This document shows, piece after piece, positions 49,891-60,799 of a stretch of DNA of 64,000 nucleotides (its first letter is position 1; each line of letters opens with the position of its first letter). The stretch comes from Hemibagrus wyckioides (lineage: Eukaryota; Chordata; Actinopteri; Siluriformes; Bagridae): positions 20,405,836 through 20,469,835 of the forward strand of contig NC_080717.1 of the NCBI RefSeq assembly GCF_019097595.1, given 5' to 3'. The notes under the pieces are model-generated. The model did no database searches, had not been told where the DNA came from, and saw nothing but the letters and a program-made list of their open reading frames with translations. Made by a program: the position numbers and the translations under genes.

Positions 49891-50237
49891 TACACTCTTA
49901 GAAAAACTTAATACTGTACCTTTTGAGAAATAGTACTGTACCTGTAGAACTGTACCTTTAGCTTTCGCTGGGGGTAGTATCATCTTCTGTACCTTTAATA
50001 TGCACCTTTCACCTGGAAATGTGGCTATATTGTACCTTATAGTATAATAATTTAAGTTACATGAAGAGATCCTAATTTGTTTTTTTTGTTTTGTTTTTAT
50101 AGAAAAGCTTTTGAAGGTACATTGTATACAGGTTTTTAGGTAAAAGATAGGCACTAATAGTACAAAAAAGTGTTCCTTGGAGTGTATTACCTCAGTGTAC
50201 GGTCTAGTACTCTTTTTTTTTTTTTTCTAGGAGTGTA
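49891..50237. mobile_element. MITE-like element with TACACTC inverted ends
   Basis: The left end TACACTCTTAGAAAAA and the reverse complement of the right end, TACACTCCTAGAAAAA, are inverted repeats bounding about 347 bp. Repeated GTACCTT or GTACCTG motifs lie inside the left half, as expected of subterminal repeats. No coding remains are present. The family is not identified. Confidence 0.65.
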
Positions 50238-51366
50238 TGATATTACATACTACATACGGAATTACTTTTAAAATGTTGTTTTTTGTTTTATATAAACATA
50301 TATAAATTATTCTAAAGACCCTACACATCTACACAGCATTTTTTTCTGTAGAAGACATCACATTCAAATCAACTGGGTAAAAGGGCTGGATATGCAAACC
50401 GTGTTTCTGCATTTTAGATATCCCTTTTAGTTATCTTCCTCTGTTAAAAAGTTCGGCACATACACCGTGCTTTATTACTGGTAGTGAGAGCATTTTTCTT
50501 TGTCTTTCTTTTGCCTCATTATGTCATATCCGAGGTAGACCCACGTGTGCTTTCGCTTATCATTTGAGCTTGCTCACTAAATGTGATATGTGGAAATGAT
50601 GCTTGTTGACTCTCGTCTCTGTCCAAGGCAAACTGCATTGAAACTACCTGTGCTAAGGGCTATCAATCCCACACTCTTTCATATTTTTTGTTGCGACAAA
50701 TTCATTTATAAAGAGGAAAATTAGGCTGCATTTACAGGATCGTTGAAGCGTGCGTGTCAGTTTCCTGACTTCTCACCCTTTTAATACATTTTCTTCTGTA
50801 TGAAATACAAGTAGATGAATGTTATTTGAATGACTTTGTTTCAGGTAGAAGCTAGAAGCTCAGAAAAACAATAAACGATGAAGTGTGATTTCTCTTCTAG
50901 CTATAACAGGTCTTTTTGCTGTTGTATCATACATGCTTAAATTCGCAGCGCTATAAAAACATAAACTTTTTACACCCATTTTTCCGTTCCTAACGGTTTC
51001 CGATGGTATTTCTCAGTTAACGAGTAAGTATGAATTCAGACGTTGAATAGTTTCATCAGTTTCTGTTGCCAGGGACCTAAAAAAACTTCAATCAGGGGAG
51101 TAAGATTATTTCTCAAACTCTGTTGCTACATACTGTATTTCTTATAAAGAGTGCAACATTTTTCACATAGAGTGTATTTAAAGCTTGGAATGTTCTTTCT
51201 GGAAAAAGCAATTATACAAAATGTAACTGAACATGTGACGTGTGAATAGACTACATGTATTAATGTTTACTGCTTGATGATTTAGTCTTGCACTTAAGGG
51301 GTATTACTACTGGGGTTAATCAATTATTCTATATAATATAGTTCAGCTTTCAACTTTATCATGTCC

Positions 51367-51372
51367 AATAAA
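51367..51372 (+). terminator. cplx2: Candidate distal poly(A) signal of cplx2
   Basis: AATAAA followed within 30 bases by TTTTAGTGTTAAAATGTTTT, a GT/T-rich downstream element. A second candidate AATAAA is at 50870-50875. Confidence 0.4.
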
Positions 51373-52201
51373 AATATTTTTAGTGTTAAAATGTTTTGCT
51401 TTTATTTTATTTATTTTTTTAAATGTAATGCGTTTTTCTTGTTGGACGAAAATTCTTTGTTGCATGTACAAACTTTTTTATTTTTTCTTTTAAATCCGCA
51501 TTAACACTGCCACCTTCACAGTGTGGGGATACTGACAGCAACTGCTGTACACAAAAGCATTACAATTATTACAAGCAACAGCGACAATAAGGAGCCGTTA
51601 AGACGGCATCGTGAAGGAGTGTTCCTCATAAGATAGTAAACAAACAAAAAGATCTGCCAAAAAGACTGATAACTTAAACGATGTCACTTTCTTTCCTTCT
51701 TTTGATGCTGAATCGAATCACCTCCTGGTGTGTGCTACTGTATATTTTTATTTATTTTTTATCGTGCAAGATAATGATAAAGTTGAAAGGTATTGATTTA
51801 CAAATTAAAGATTGGAAACATGTTTAATGCAGGGTGTGTGTGTGTGTGTGTGCGCACTGGCATACATATGTATAGTGTGAGCTCAGATGGAATATTTATT
51901 TGATTTATTTGCATGTCACGGTAAAAGTCTGTCAAACCAATTCACTGTAAATTTCTCATTAACAAAATTTGAACTTAGCCTTTTTGGAAAGATCATACAC
52001 AAATAAAATCGATTTTTAAAAACAACTTCTGTGTCGAACATTTGTTAAAAACAGTCGGTGAATACTTTATACGTTTTTGTCTCTGTATTCTTTCGTTCTA
52101 AAGTTGATTATAATACAACATTTCAGTTTTTAGAACAGAAGCCAGTAGCTGCAGTTTGTAAGATGATGATGATGATGTTGTTTTTGTTAATTTTTATTTT
52201 G

Positions 52202-52234
<33 letters not shown>
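52202..52234. repeat. (ATT)n microsatellite
   Basis: About eleven ATT units are read directly. Confidence 0.9.
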
Positions 52235-52310
52235 GTTAAGATAAAATTGTTAAAAATCTGAAATTCAACACATATTATGTGATAAAAAACAGCAAAAAAA
52301 ATTGTTTTAT

Positions 52311-52358
52311 TTATATTTATTTTTATAGTATATTTTTATACTATAAAAATAAATATAA
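52311..52358. repeat. Perfect inverted repeat with 22-bp arms and 4-base loop
   Basis: The arm TATATTTATTTTTATAGTAT with A at its end is followed by TTTT and then its exact reverse complement starting ATACTATAAAAATAAATATA one base in. It contains a single GC pair per arm. Read directly. Confidence 0.9.
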
Positions 52359-54586
52359 TATAATACAGTATATTAAATAATATATATAGTATAGTAAATA
52401 ATATAGTATATTTTTTTGCTACTGAAGACGTGAATAAATTATGATGCAGGATTAGAAAAAATTGCATGTCAAAAGAGGTTTATTTCAAACCCAGCATGAG
52501 TAAAGGAAAAAGACAAATTGTTAAGAGTTAAAATAACTCATTAACACTAACCAGGAAGTGACAGACTGTTTGGAGACAACAAAGAAAAAATACAAAGATT
52601 GAGCAGAAATATTTCAGGTAAAGGAGACGACAATTTCTTTATTAGCAATAACTAATAAATGGAAGAAGCAATTGTTTTTGTTAAAAGACTTTGTTAAAAC
52701 CAGGTAATGTACATTCTGATTGGCCAAAAGTGTCAATATTACACCAGAAAATAGAAACTACAGGTCTACAGAATGATAGATTTTTTCAGTACATAGCAAA
52801 ATTGACCTTATACATGTTGGCTTTCTGTTCTGGATCATAAACTGTAAGTGGATTTAATGCTCATCTTGTTGCTGACCGGTGTCTGGAAAGCAAGATGATT
52901 TAAAACACTCCTCGATGTGTCTTCCTCTATCCAAAGATTCCATTTAGATTAGCAACATCAGACCTTTATGAATTCTGTTACGGGTATCCAGGCTGTTCTA
53001 ATCTCATTTTATCCGTATATGAAACCAGACCTGACCAGTGATCAGATTTCATCACAGAAAAGGAAGGCTTGTTTTGATGATTAAGAATGCTTTTCAAGAA
53101 ACTGAGAAAAATAGAGAAAAATGACTTTATGCCTAGCACTAAATATTTTCCTGATTATTTTATGTTCTTCTATTCTTTTTCCATTGAACATTAAATGATG
53201 TGGTGAGGCAAAGAAACCAAGCCAATCCTACAACTCCTGATGACCCTGACAGAAACATTTCATTCCATCAGATATGGATTCACACTGACATGCTCACAGA
53301 TTGTATGAAAAAATAATGAAATAGCCTGCGATATGATATCACTTATAAAGCGTGCCAGTCCCCAGTGCATAACTGCAACATCAGTCTCTGAGCAGACGGA
53401 GGGGAAACGGAGGACGTCAAATGGAGAACATTTTGTATTGAGCCTCAGTCTATGGTTACACTCAAATGCCCTTGAATATCTCCAAGACATTTTCTTCTGT
53501 TTCCACCACACTGACAAGCACTAAGCGCTGGTCTATATTTACATCCATTTCTCTAAGAGACACTTCCTTCTCATTTTCTCATTGCACACTGGCAAGCTCT
53601 GGTCTAGAGTGCACCCAGCACAATATAATCCTTAAATAATGTACCTCAGACATTAGATATATGTTTTCTGTTATCTCCTTCTAAAATGTCTCTCATCACA
53701 TTATGTAATGTAAACCTGCAGCTTAAAACATGAGATATATTCTATATAGTCATCCTTACATTATAATCCATCATAAATATGCAATTATCCAGGCAGAAAG
53801 CATAAAAACGTAGATCTTTTTCTTTTTCAACCCTCCTACGCTCACCTGGACAAGACAAGAGAAATTAAGCGTAATTAAGGTGTATTCAGAAGGTGCTGGT
53901 AGCTCCCTGCAATGTGTAGGAAGTGAAGAAGTGAGACATCCTGGAGCCTGCAGGGCTGAGTCACTGGAGAATGGGGTGAGGACAGCTGCCACCAGCTTGT
54001 GTGGACACACAGCGTTCATGCTGGGAAAGTCTGTCACCGCTGAAGAAGATTAACCACGCGCCTGTGTCTAATCTCACTTTGTGCCTCATTCCCCAGTGAC
54101 CGGAGACTCTAAGTCTGCAGGCAACCGGTGTTTACTTAATCAATGGTAGCACTCTACTGCACTCTTATTTAATGCATGGCACAACTTGAGCACAGCGACT
54201 GTTGACCTCAGCATGTAATAAGAGGCAATGAGTAGAGGAGAAGCCACATTGCAGTAACAGCAGTTTCCTAGTAGCAGATAAGTGGCACAGCTGCCAAATG
54301 TCTTTTGCTTTCCCAGCAGGCCCAAACCTTTCATTCAAACTCACAGGTCCAGCTGAAATAATAATGCCCAATTTGTCTAACAGCAGGTATTTTTGTAATA
54401 TATCTCACTGAGTGAAGCTTATATACTTTTTAAACAGTCAGTGAAAATAAACACTGATTTTAAATCTTGTCAAGTAACACTAATTTCAAAGTATAATGAA
54501 TTTAAGGGCATAAATGAGGCCCCAAAGAGAGGTCAGTGTAGCAGAACATCCTTCATTTTGGACATCATGGTTTTTCATGCAGATAT

Positions 54587-55385
54587 ACTACATGGGCCAA
54601 AGGTTTGTGGACACCAACCATCATACACATACACCAATCAGGCATAACATTATGAGCAGTGACAGGTGAAGTGAATTACACTGATTATCTCCTCATCATG
54701 GCACCTGTTAGTAGGTGGGATATATTAGAACATTTTGTCCTCAAAGTTGATGTGTTAGAAGCAGGAAAAATGGGCAAGTGTAAGGATCTGAGCGAGTTCA
54801 AATTGTGATGGCTAGACGACTGGATCAGAGCATCTCCAAAACTGCAGCTCTTGTGGGGTGTTCCCGGTCTGCAGTGGTCAGTATCTATCAAAAGTGGTCC
54901 AAGGAAGGAACAGTTGTGAACCGGCGACAGGGTCATGGGCAGCCAAGGCTTACTGATGCACATGGGGAGCGAAGGCTGGCCCGTATGATCTGATCCAACA
55001 GACAAGTTACTGTTAATACTTAACACTGGTTAGTTAAAGTTAATGCTGGTTCTGATAGAAAGGTGTCAGAATACACAGTGCATGATGGGTCAGGGCTGTT
55101 TTGGGAGCAAAAGCGGGACCAACACAATATTAGTCAGGTAGTCATAATGTTATGCCTGGTCTGTGTACATGCTTTTTCAAAATACAGTTTCAGATGTAGT
55201 CCCCTTTTGCTGTTCTCTATAATATTCTCTACTCTTCTGGGAAGGCTTTCCATTAGATTTTTGAGTGTAGCTGTGGGGATTTGCTCATTCAGCCACAAGA
55301 GCATTAGTGAGGTTAGATGCTGATGCCAGGCGAAAGAGGCCTGGGGTGCAGCTGGCGTTCCAGTTAATCCCAAAGATGTTCAATG
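54587..55385 (-). mobile_element. Tc1-like relic carrying a nested Tc1-like copy
   Basis: The left end GGGCCAAAGGTTTGTGGACA resembles a Tc1 family end. The element reading stops at 54631 and resumes at 55166 with CATGCTTTTTCAAAATACAG, then TAGTCCCCTTTTGCTG, TCTTCTGGGAAGGCTTTCCA and GAGGCCTGGGGTGCAGC, the antisense of a transposase C-terminal half (ESLPRRVENII, WLNEQIPTATLKN). The gap is filled exactly by another element bounded by TA. The right end is missing. Confidence 0.7.
54632..55165 (+). mobile_element. Internally deleted Tc1-like element nested in another
   Basis: TA-flanked 534-bp unit with left end CACCAATCAGGCATAACATT and right end that reads CACAGACCAGGCATAACATT in reverse complement. 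It keeps transposase N-terminal pieces ([36 protein letters not shown]) and then jumps at about 55065 to the last codons before the right end. It has a different deletion from the 20446-20925 copy of the same family. Confidence 0.87.
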
Positions 55386-55389
55386 AGAA

Positions 55390-57105
55390 GATGAGAATAC
55401 TAGGTGCAAGAGAGGGATGCACCCTGGAAAGAATACACAATATAGAAATTCAGAATCACCTATTCATATATCACTTATGACATGTAATTATGTCATGCAG
55501 CCATCTTTCCCAAAAATAATCTTGGTGCTGGTTCCAAATGCCAAGGTAACCTTCAGGAGTCCTGGTAGAACTAGTCACGTATGTAATTAGTGTTGCTGCT
55601 AGGAACAGTGATGACACACTGTCATGAGAAATCTACACAGGACTAACTGGGAAAGTGTTCAAAAGTATCTGAACACTCATGCCATGTGTTGTTAACCCTG
55701 TAGAATAAGGAGAAGGTGCAAGGTGATGATCAGGTGACATTAGAGCAGACCTCTTGGTGCAGCACATATCCAAGTAATGCCTATGCTCTCTTAAGAGTTC
55801 ACTTAGAGATATTTTAAGTTGCTAGGAGACCAATCTGTCTATAGGACATTGCAATATCAACAACCACCAGTGGTCCAAGTCTTGTGTCTGTGACAGATGA
55901 ACAGATGGTTTAAGGATCGTCACGGTCTGGTGTAATTAATACTGCGAACAACAAGGAATGCATTTCAGGGTTGCCTTCATGATATCCTTAAAAGTTAATC
56001 AAATTATTTTACCAAACTGACGGAAAACTCATGGGCTCAGCCACGACGACACTCTGGAATTACATAACCACCAACAGTACAAGACAAGCTTATATCCAGA
56101 GCATGTGCTTCTCCAACTCCTTCGCACTGACACTTATAAAGCATACCGCATACTGAGGTTCAACCGATAGAGTTTACATAATCCACAGAACAGGATTCAT
56201 CTAAGAGCATACATGACTAATGGAAGCAAGGGTCTTCAATTTAAGGTCAACAATTTCTTCTAGAAATCACAGATGAAATGGTAAACATTTTCTGCAGGCT
56301 CCTACACAGAAACTAAGAGGTATTTTATAGGGCCAAGCTGAAGAAAGCATATAGCGTGCTTGTTTTGCCTCCCAAAAGGTCTACCTCATACCGAGTACTG
56401 ATGTTTAGCTTTTTGCATCCTAATTTTATGTACAAAGCTCTTCTCTAAAATGACTGTTATATACAATTTCACTAAGAACACAGCAAACGAACTGTGTTTC
56501 TAAAGCAAACATGAAATGAAGAGCATTTGCCAGACTGCCTTCTCAGTGCTGGTACCAAACAGATTGATAATGACCAGATTTTAGCAACTGATTCACACGG
56601 CATGCAGTTTTTCCCGGTATGATAACAGAGTGAATGATGTTGTAAAAGAATGTTTAATAAAACACAGTACAAAAAGAAACAGTGGAATGTCTGCAGTGGG
56701 ACAAAATACGGCAAGTGTGTTGAACAGTGGAAATGGCTGTGGCGCCCTCTAGTGACTATTTTCCAAAATAATGCACAGTATACTATAATCCGCAAGACAT
56801 TTCACAAACGTTTGTGAAAAATGACTACTCATACAGGCCTCAAAATAAATCCCATTACTCACATAAACCAGAACATTTCATATTTACAGACTTTCAAAGA
56901 AGCTGTCAAACGTACAACAGCTTCCAACAAGCACAAAGTACCTGTGATTACCAAAACAGGAAGATATTCTATAAAACAGTTCCAGTGAGCAGTTAATGAA
57001 CAAGGATGAGCGCCTCCTCTTGATAGAGCATTGGGCATGTAAAGACATGCAGAGTAACAGTAGATGGTTTAACAGTTACAAAGTCATGTCCATGTTTTAA
57101 TTTTA
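55390..57105. other. Intergenic DNA, nothing recognised
   Basis: No exon or further transposon ends were recognised between the nested Tc1 relics and the thoc3 stop codon. A candidate variant poly(A) hexamer for thoc3 (ATTAAA, minus strand) lies at 57096-57101, but only about 10 bases after the stop, which is unusually close. Confidence 0.35.
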
Positions 57106-57109
57106 CTCT

Positions 57110-57273
57110 TTAAGAGTCATTAGGAAGGCCAAAGAGTTTGACAGTCCCTGCCTCCCGGTTGCTGTCGTATTTGCCCTCTTTATCATCACAGGCGTACGCC
57201 AGGAGCGGCCTTTTCGGGTGCCAGGCTACAGTGAAGGTCGGAGACTCGCACTGTACTTCCCAAAGCTTCTCCC
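57110..57273 (-). CDS. thoc3: thoc3 coding exon 6 with stop
   Basis: Acceptor TTGTGTATAG. It encodes GEKLWEVQCESPTFTVAWHP, KRPLLAYACDDKEGKYDS and NREAGTVKLFGLPNDS, then TAA at 57112-57110. Confidence 0.95.
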
Positions 57274-60200
57274 CTATACACAAATACATCACAAACATCT
57301 AAAGTTTGAATAATGTGAATGCTGTGTGTTCAAAACAAACAGAGAGAGGATAGTAGAAAACCATTTAAATGTACAGCTGAATTGTAAAACCAACTATAGT
57401 ATACAGGGAAAAAAACGTTTACCTGTCTCTACTTCAGCAATGTCGATAAAATGATCTTCAGAGGCTGAAGCCAACATTTTGCCATCATGACTGAAACTCA
57501 GGGTTCTCACTGGCCAGTCTAACCTGTAGGATATCAAATCAATAGAAGGAATATATTCATATATTTACTTGTATGCATTCTTTCTTTTGGCTATGAATAT
57601 ATATAATAATGGAATAACTGTCTTAAAATCTCTTTACCTAGAAAAACAGCGAACACACACCAGCTCTTCAACATCCCACAGACTAACCAGAGCATCTGCA
57701 CTTCCAGTAGCAAAATATTTGCCAGTGGGATCAAATTTGATGCAGATACAGTTGGATGGATGAGCATTAATTGACTGGATAAGCTTCAGGTCAGGATAGC
57801 TGAAACAGAAAAATCAATCACAAAAGCAGGGGTAAAAATCATAAATACACAGATGAAAAACCTGAATATTGCTTCTATGATAATAGAATTAAATGTACTA
57901 ATCCATTTGCTCATATACATGGACACTCGATGGCTGTATGTGTAAAGAAAGCAATGCAATCAGCACATCTCCTTCATGGGAACAGTATTCCCTAAAGGCT
58001 GTGGCCTCTTTTCATCAGGATTATTCACCCTGCCACACTGTAATATTGTCCAGGAGTGGTTTGTGTTCAATGTGTTGACTCCAAATTTCCCAGATCTCGA
58101 TCCAAATAAGCATTTGTGTGATGTTCTGGACAAATCTGATCCCTGAAGGCCCCACCTCGGAATTTACAGGATTTAAAAGGATCTGATGTTAACATCTTGG
58201 TGCCAGACAGCACACTACAGCACAGCTTTAATGGGTTAGAGACGCTTGGGGGGGTAAAAGAGGAGCCTACACAATATTAGGCGGGAGGTTTTAATGTTAC
58301 GGCTGAGCAGTTTATATAAATAATTTACATAATACTGAATAATTTATAACGGATGTTTGAACCTCAATTCAGAATTCATCGTGTTCTTTTGCCAGAGAGA
58401 GAAACAGAACACATTACTTCAAGGTACTTTAGATGCAGATTTGACTAAGAAATTAATAGCTATATGCAAGACCTAAAAAGAATGAACCAGTTTTACATTA
58501 AAACAAAATTACCTCAAAATGTTGATGCAGCCGTTGCCGTTTGTCAAAAAGAACATATCATTGTCGTTGTTCCAGGAAATTTCGTTGACCTCAAACTTAA
58601 ATTGCTCTTCAGCACGTGGACGGTGAGTCTTCGCATCAATGAAAGTCACCACATCATCCTTATTCCCAACAGCAATGGTCTGACCATCAGGACTCCAACA
58701 TATGTTGATGTTCTCTCCTGAAAATTATAGACATTAAAAAAAAAATGACACTGGTATAGTACTCTGTTTGAAATGGCTATGAAAAAATAAAACTGGAAAT
58801 AATTATGAACATGGGGTGGGTCATGAGAGTAAAGTAGCCATCAGGGGCCAACCTGCTGCTAGTACAGAAAGTGCAGAGACACTGCAATAAGCCAAAAACA
58901 TGGCATGTATTTTCTGCATTTGAACTGTGGGTCCCCATATAAAACAGATCATCAACAACAGATGATTGTGTGAAAACACACACATCTAAAATATAGATGA
59001 AGATACAAAAACGAAGCAAAGATGGAGGATGGGTATGAAAACAATCTCTCATTTAAAATTGGTTATGATTCTTCTTTACACACAGCTCTGACAAAAGTGC
59101 CACTGATGTAAACTTGTGTATATCTTGTCACATACACTATATTGCCAAAAGTTTTGGGACACCCCTCCAAATCATTGAACTCAGGTGTTGGGCTCGGCCC
59201 CTTAGTTCCAGTGAAAGGAACTCTTAATGCTTCAGCATTTCAAGCCATTTTTCGACAATTTCATGCTCCCAAATTTGTGGGAACAGTTTGGTGTGGAGGA
59301 ACTTGACTGGCCTGCACAAAGTCCCGACCGCAACCCGATAGAACACCAAATGGCCATAAACGCACTCCTAAACCTTGTGGAAAGCCTTCCCAGAAGAGTT
59401 GAAGCTGTTATAGCTGTAAAGGATGGGCCAACTCCATATTACATTCATGTGCATGTAAAGGCAGACGTCCCAGTTTTGGCCTGGCTCACACTCTACACTT
59501 TAATTCATCCCAAGTTCCTCCACACCAAACTCGCTCATCCATGTCTTTAGGGACCTTGCTTTGTGCACTGGTGTGCAGTCATGTTGGATCAGGAAGCGGT
59601 CATCCCCAAACCATTCCTACAAAGTCGGGAGCGTGAAATTGTCCAAAATGTCTTGGTATGAAGCTGAAGCACTAAGAGTTCCTTTCATTGGAACTAAGGG
59701 GGCAAGCCCAAACCCTGAAAAACATCTGTGGCCATGGAAGCGATTGGAACACCTAAATTCAATGATTTCGAGGGGTGTCCCAAAACGTTTGGCAGTATAG
59801 TTCAAGTCACATATTATCAGTGTTGGCAAACTACTGTGAGAGGAATGAACCACAAGCTGCTGTGTGATAATGCATCACACCAACCTAGACCCTGATGGTT
59901 TTCCTATAACAGCATGCCAAGTTTTACCTTTTGTGCTGACCGTGGCCATGCATTTAGTAGTACGCACATCCCAGATCCGGATAGTTTTGTCTCCTGAGGC
60001 TGTAACAAACAGATCAGGGTTGGTTGGATGCCAACACAACTGATCAACACTGTCTCCATGTCCTCTGTAGTTATTCTCCTTCACCTGGATTGAGGGGAAG
60101 AACCGATAAAGTCCCAAAACAATGGCATACAGTGATATTTCTGCCATCTAATAAACAATACATTTAAGAAAAAGTAACCTATAGGCTTAGACAACAGCAA

Positions 60201-60606
60201 AAGTCACAGTTTAAATGACCAGACACCAAATCTTAGTACAGTCTGATGATAACAAGCAACCATTAGCTGAAGTGACTAGTATTATTTCTAATGGAAAGAT
60301 AAGGCGGCTTATAAACACTCTATTACTGTTACTGTTAAACTACAGGATAATAATGTAATGTAAAAATCCTACACACTGTTTAGTTCATGCGAACGGAAAA
60401 GTGCAGATAGTAACACTTGTACCTACCAGGCGGTCTTTTTCGAGGACAAAAACACTCGCGGTTTTGTCGAATGAACCCGAAGCCAGTCTTTTCCCATCAC
60501 AGCTCCAGGCTACAGAGTGAACCTTGGCGCTGTGTGCAGGAAATTCCCGACTTTTGCTGTTGTTTTTGAAATTCTCGTGCATTTCATGATAATAGGAGGA
60601 CGCCAT
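57110..60606 (-). CDS. thoc3: THO complex subunit 3, six coding exons
   Basis: WD40 beta-propeller subunit of the nuclear THO/TREX complex, which couples transcription to mRNA packaging and export. Minus-strand exons 60606-60427, 60084-59928, 58717-58513, 57799-57638, 57523-57423 and 57273-57110 join to 969 nt and 322 aa. All introns are GT-AG and phases close. WD blades are visible at GSFDKTASVF (44-53), TASGDKTIRIWD (88-99) and TGSADALVSLWD (212-223), and the protein ends TVKLFGLPNDS. Similarity to mammalian THOC3 is very high from EFPAHSAKVHSVAWS onward. The N-terminus MASSYYHEMHENFKNN is different and about 25-30 residues shorter than the human one. It converges with cplx2. Tc1 remains occupy introns 2 and 3. 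No disabling change was seen. Confidence 0.96.
57423..57523 (-). CDS. thoc3: thoc3 coding exon 5
   Basis: Acceptor ATATCCTACAG. It encodes RLDWPVRTLSFSHDGKMLAS and ASEDHFIDIAEVET plus one base; donor ACAG then GTAAAC. Confidence 0.95.
57638..57799 (-). CDS. thoc3: thoc3 coding exon 4
   Basis: Acceptor GTTTCAG. It encodes SYPDLKLIQSINAHPSNCIC through ATGSADALVSLWDVEELVCV and RCFS; donor CTAG then GTAAAG. Confidence 0.95.
57968..58315 (+). mobile_element. Tc1-like 3' fragment in thoc3 intron 3
   Basis: The text GGAACAGTATTCCCTAAAGG to CTGTGGCCTCTTTTCATCAG, later TTGACTCCAAATTTCCCAGA and AAGGCCCCACCTCGGAATTT, parallels the last third of the element at 60800-61943 (61575-61943). It ends with TTTTAATGTTACGGCTGAGC, a decayed terminal repeat. 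It lies antisense to thoc3 and has frame breaks. Confidence 0.8.
58513..58717 (-). CDS. thoc3: thoc3 coding exon 3
   Basis: Acceptor ATAATTTTCAG. It encodes GENINICWSPDGQTIAVGNK, DDVVTFIDAKTHRPRAEEQF and NNDNDMFFLTNGNGCINIL; donor TTGAG then GTAATT. Confidence 0.95.
59135..59802. mobile_element. Fold-back Tc1-like element in thoc3 intron 2
   Basis: The left end CACTATATTGCCAAAAGTTT follows a TA; the right end reads in reverse complement TATACTGCCAAACGTTTTGG. Homology of the two ends extends far beyond ordinary terminal repeats: ACACCCCTC, AAATCATTGAA and AGGTGTT, then CCCCTTAGTTCCAGTGAAAG on the left against the inverted CTTTCATTGGAACTAAGGGG on the right, and further into the transposase body. 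The left arm encodes a deleted transposase on the plus strand ([31 protein letters not shown]), the right arm on the minus strand. Confidence 0.85.
59928..60084 (-). CDS. thoc3: thoc3 coding exon 2
   Basis: Acceptor CCCCTCAATCCAG. It encodes VKENNYRGHGDSVDQLCWHP and GDKTIRIWDVRTTKC, ending at STK plus one base; donor AAAG then GTAAAA. Confidence 0.95.
60427..60606 (-). CDS. thoc3: thoc3 coding exon 1
   Basis: Encodes residues 1-60, from MASSYYHEM to VLEKDRL, donor CTG then GTAGGT. An alternative GT four bases on would break the frame to exon 2. The start context is AGTGGCATGG, a good Kozak match. Confidence 0.94.
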
Positions 60607-60799
60607 GCCACTTCTTTACTCAGTGTACCGACTGTTTAAAAATAAAAGTAATGAAATGATAGCGCCATCTAGTGTGTGGGAGGACCGTTTATAGCCTCCA
60701 CGCTTACACAGGGTAGAGTGTAGATTTACTGAGTGAGGATCCTGTCCAAATGTGGAGCATTTCTAAAGACCAGGAACTTTCAGAATGAGTCTGCTATTA

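Larger units (their letters stand above)
47310..51390 (+). other. cplx2: Probable long 3' UTR of cplx2
   Basis: After the TAA the sequence continues without a new gene to good AATAAA signals at 50870-50875 and 51367-51372, the latter followed by T- and GT-rich sequence. Mammalian complexin-2 messages carry 3' UTRs of several kilobases, so 4.1 kb is plausible. The extent is inferred. Confidence 0.45.
51400..54580. other. Intergenic DNA between convergent cplx2 and thoc3
   Basis: AT-rich with an ATT microsatellite at 52202-52234 and a perfect hairpin at 52311-52358. No exon was recognised. Confidence 0.4.
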
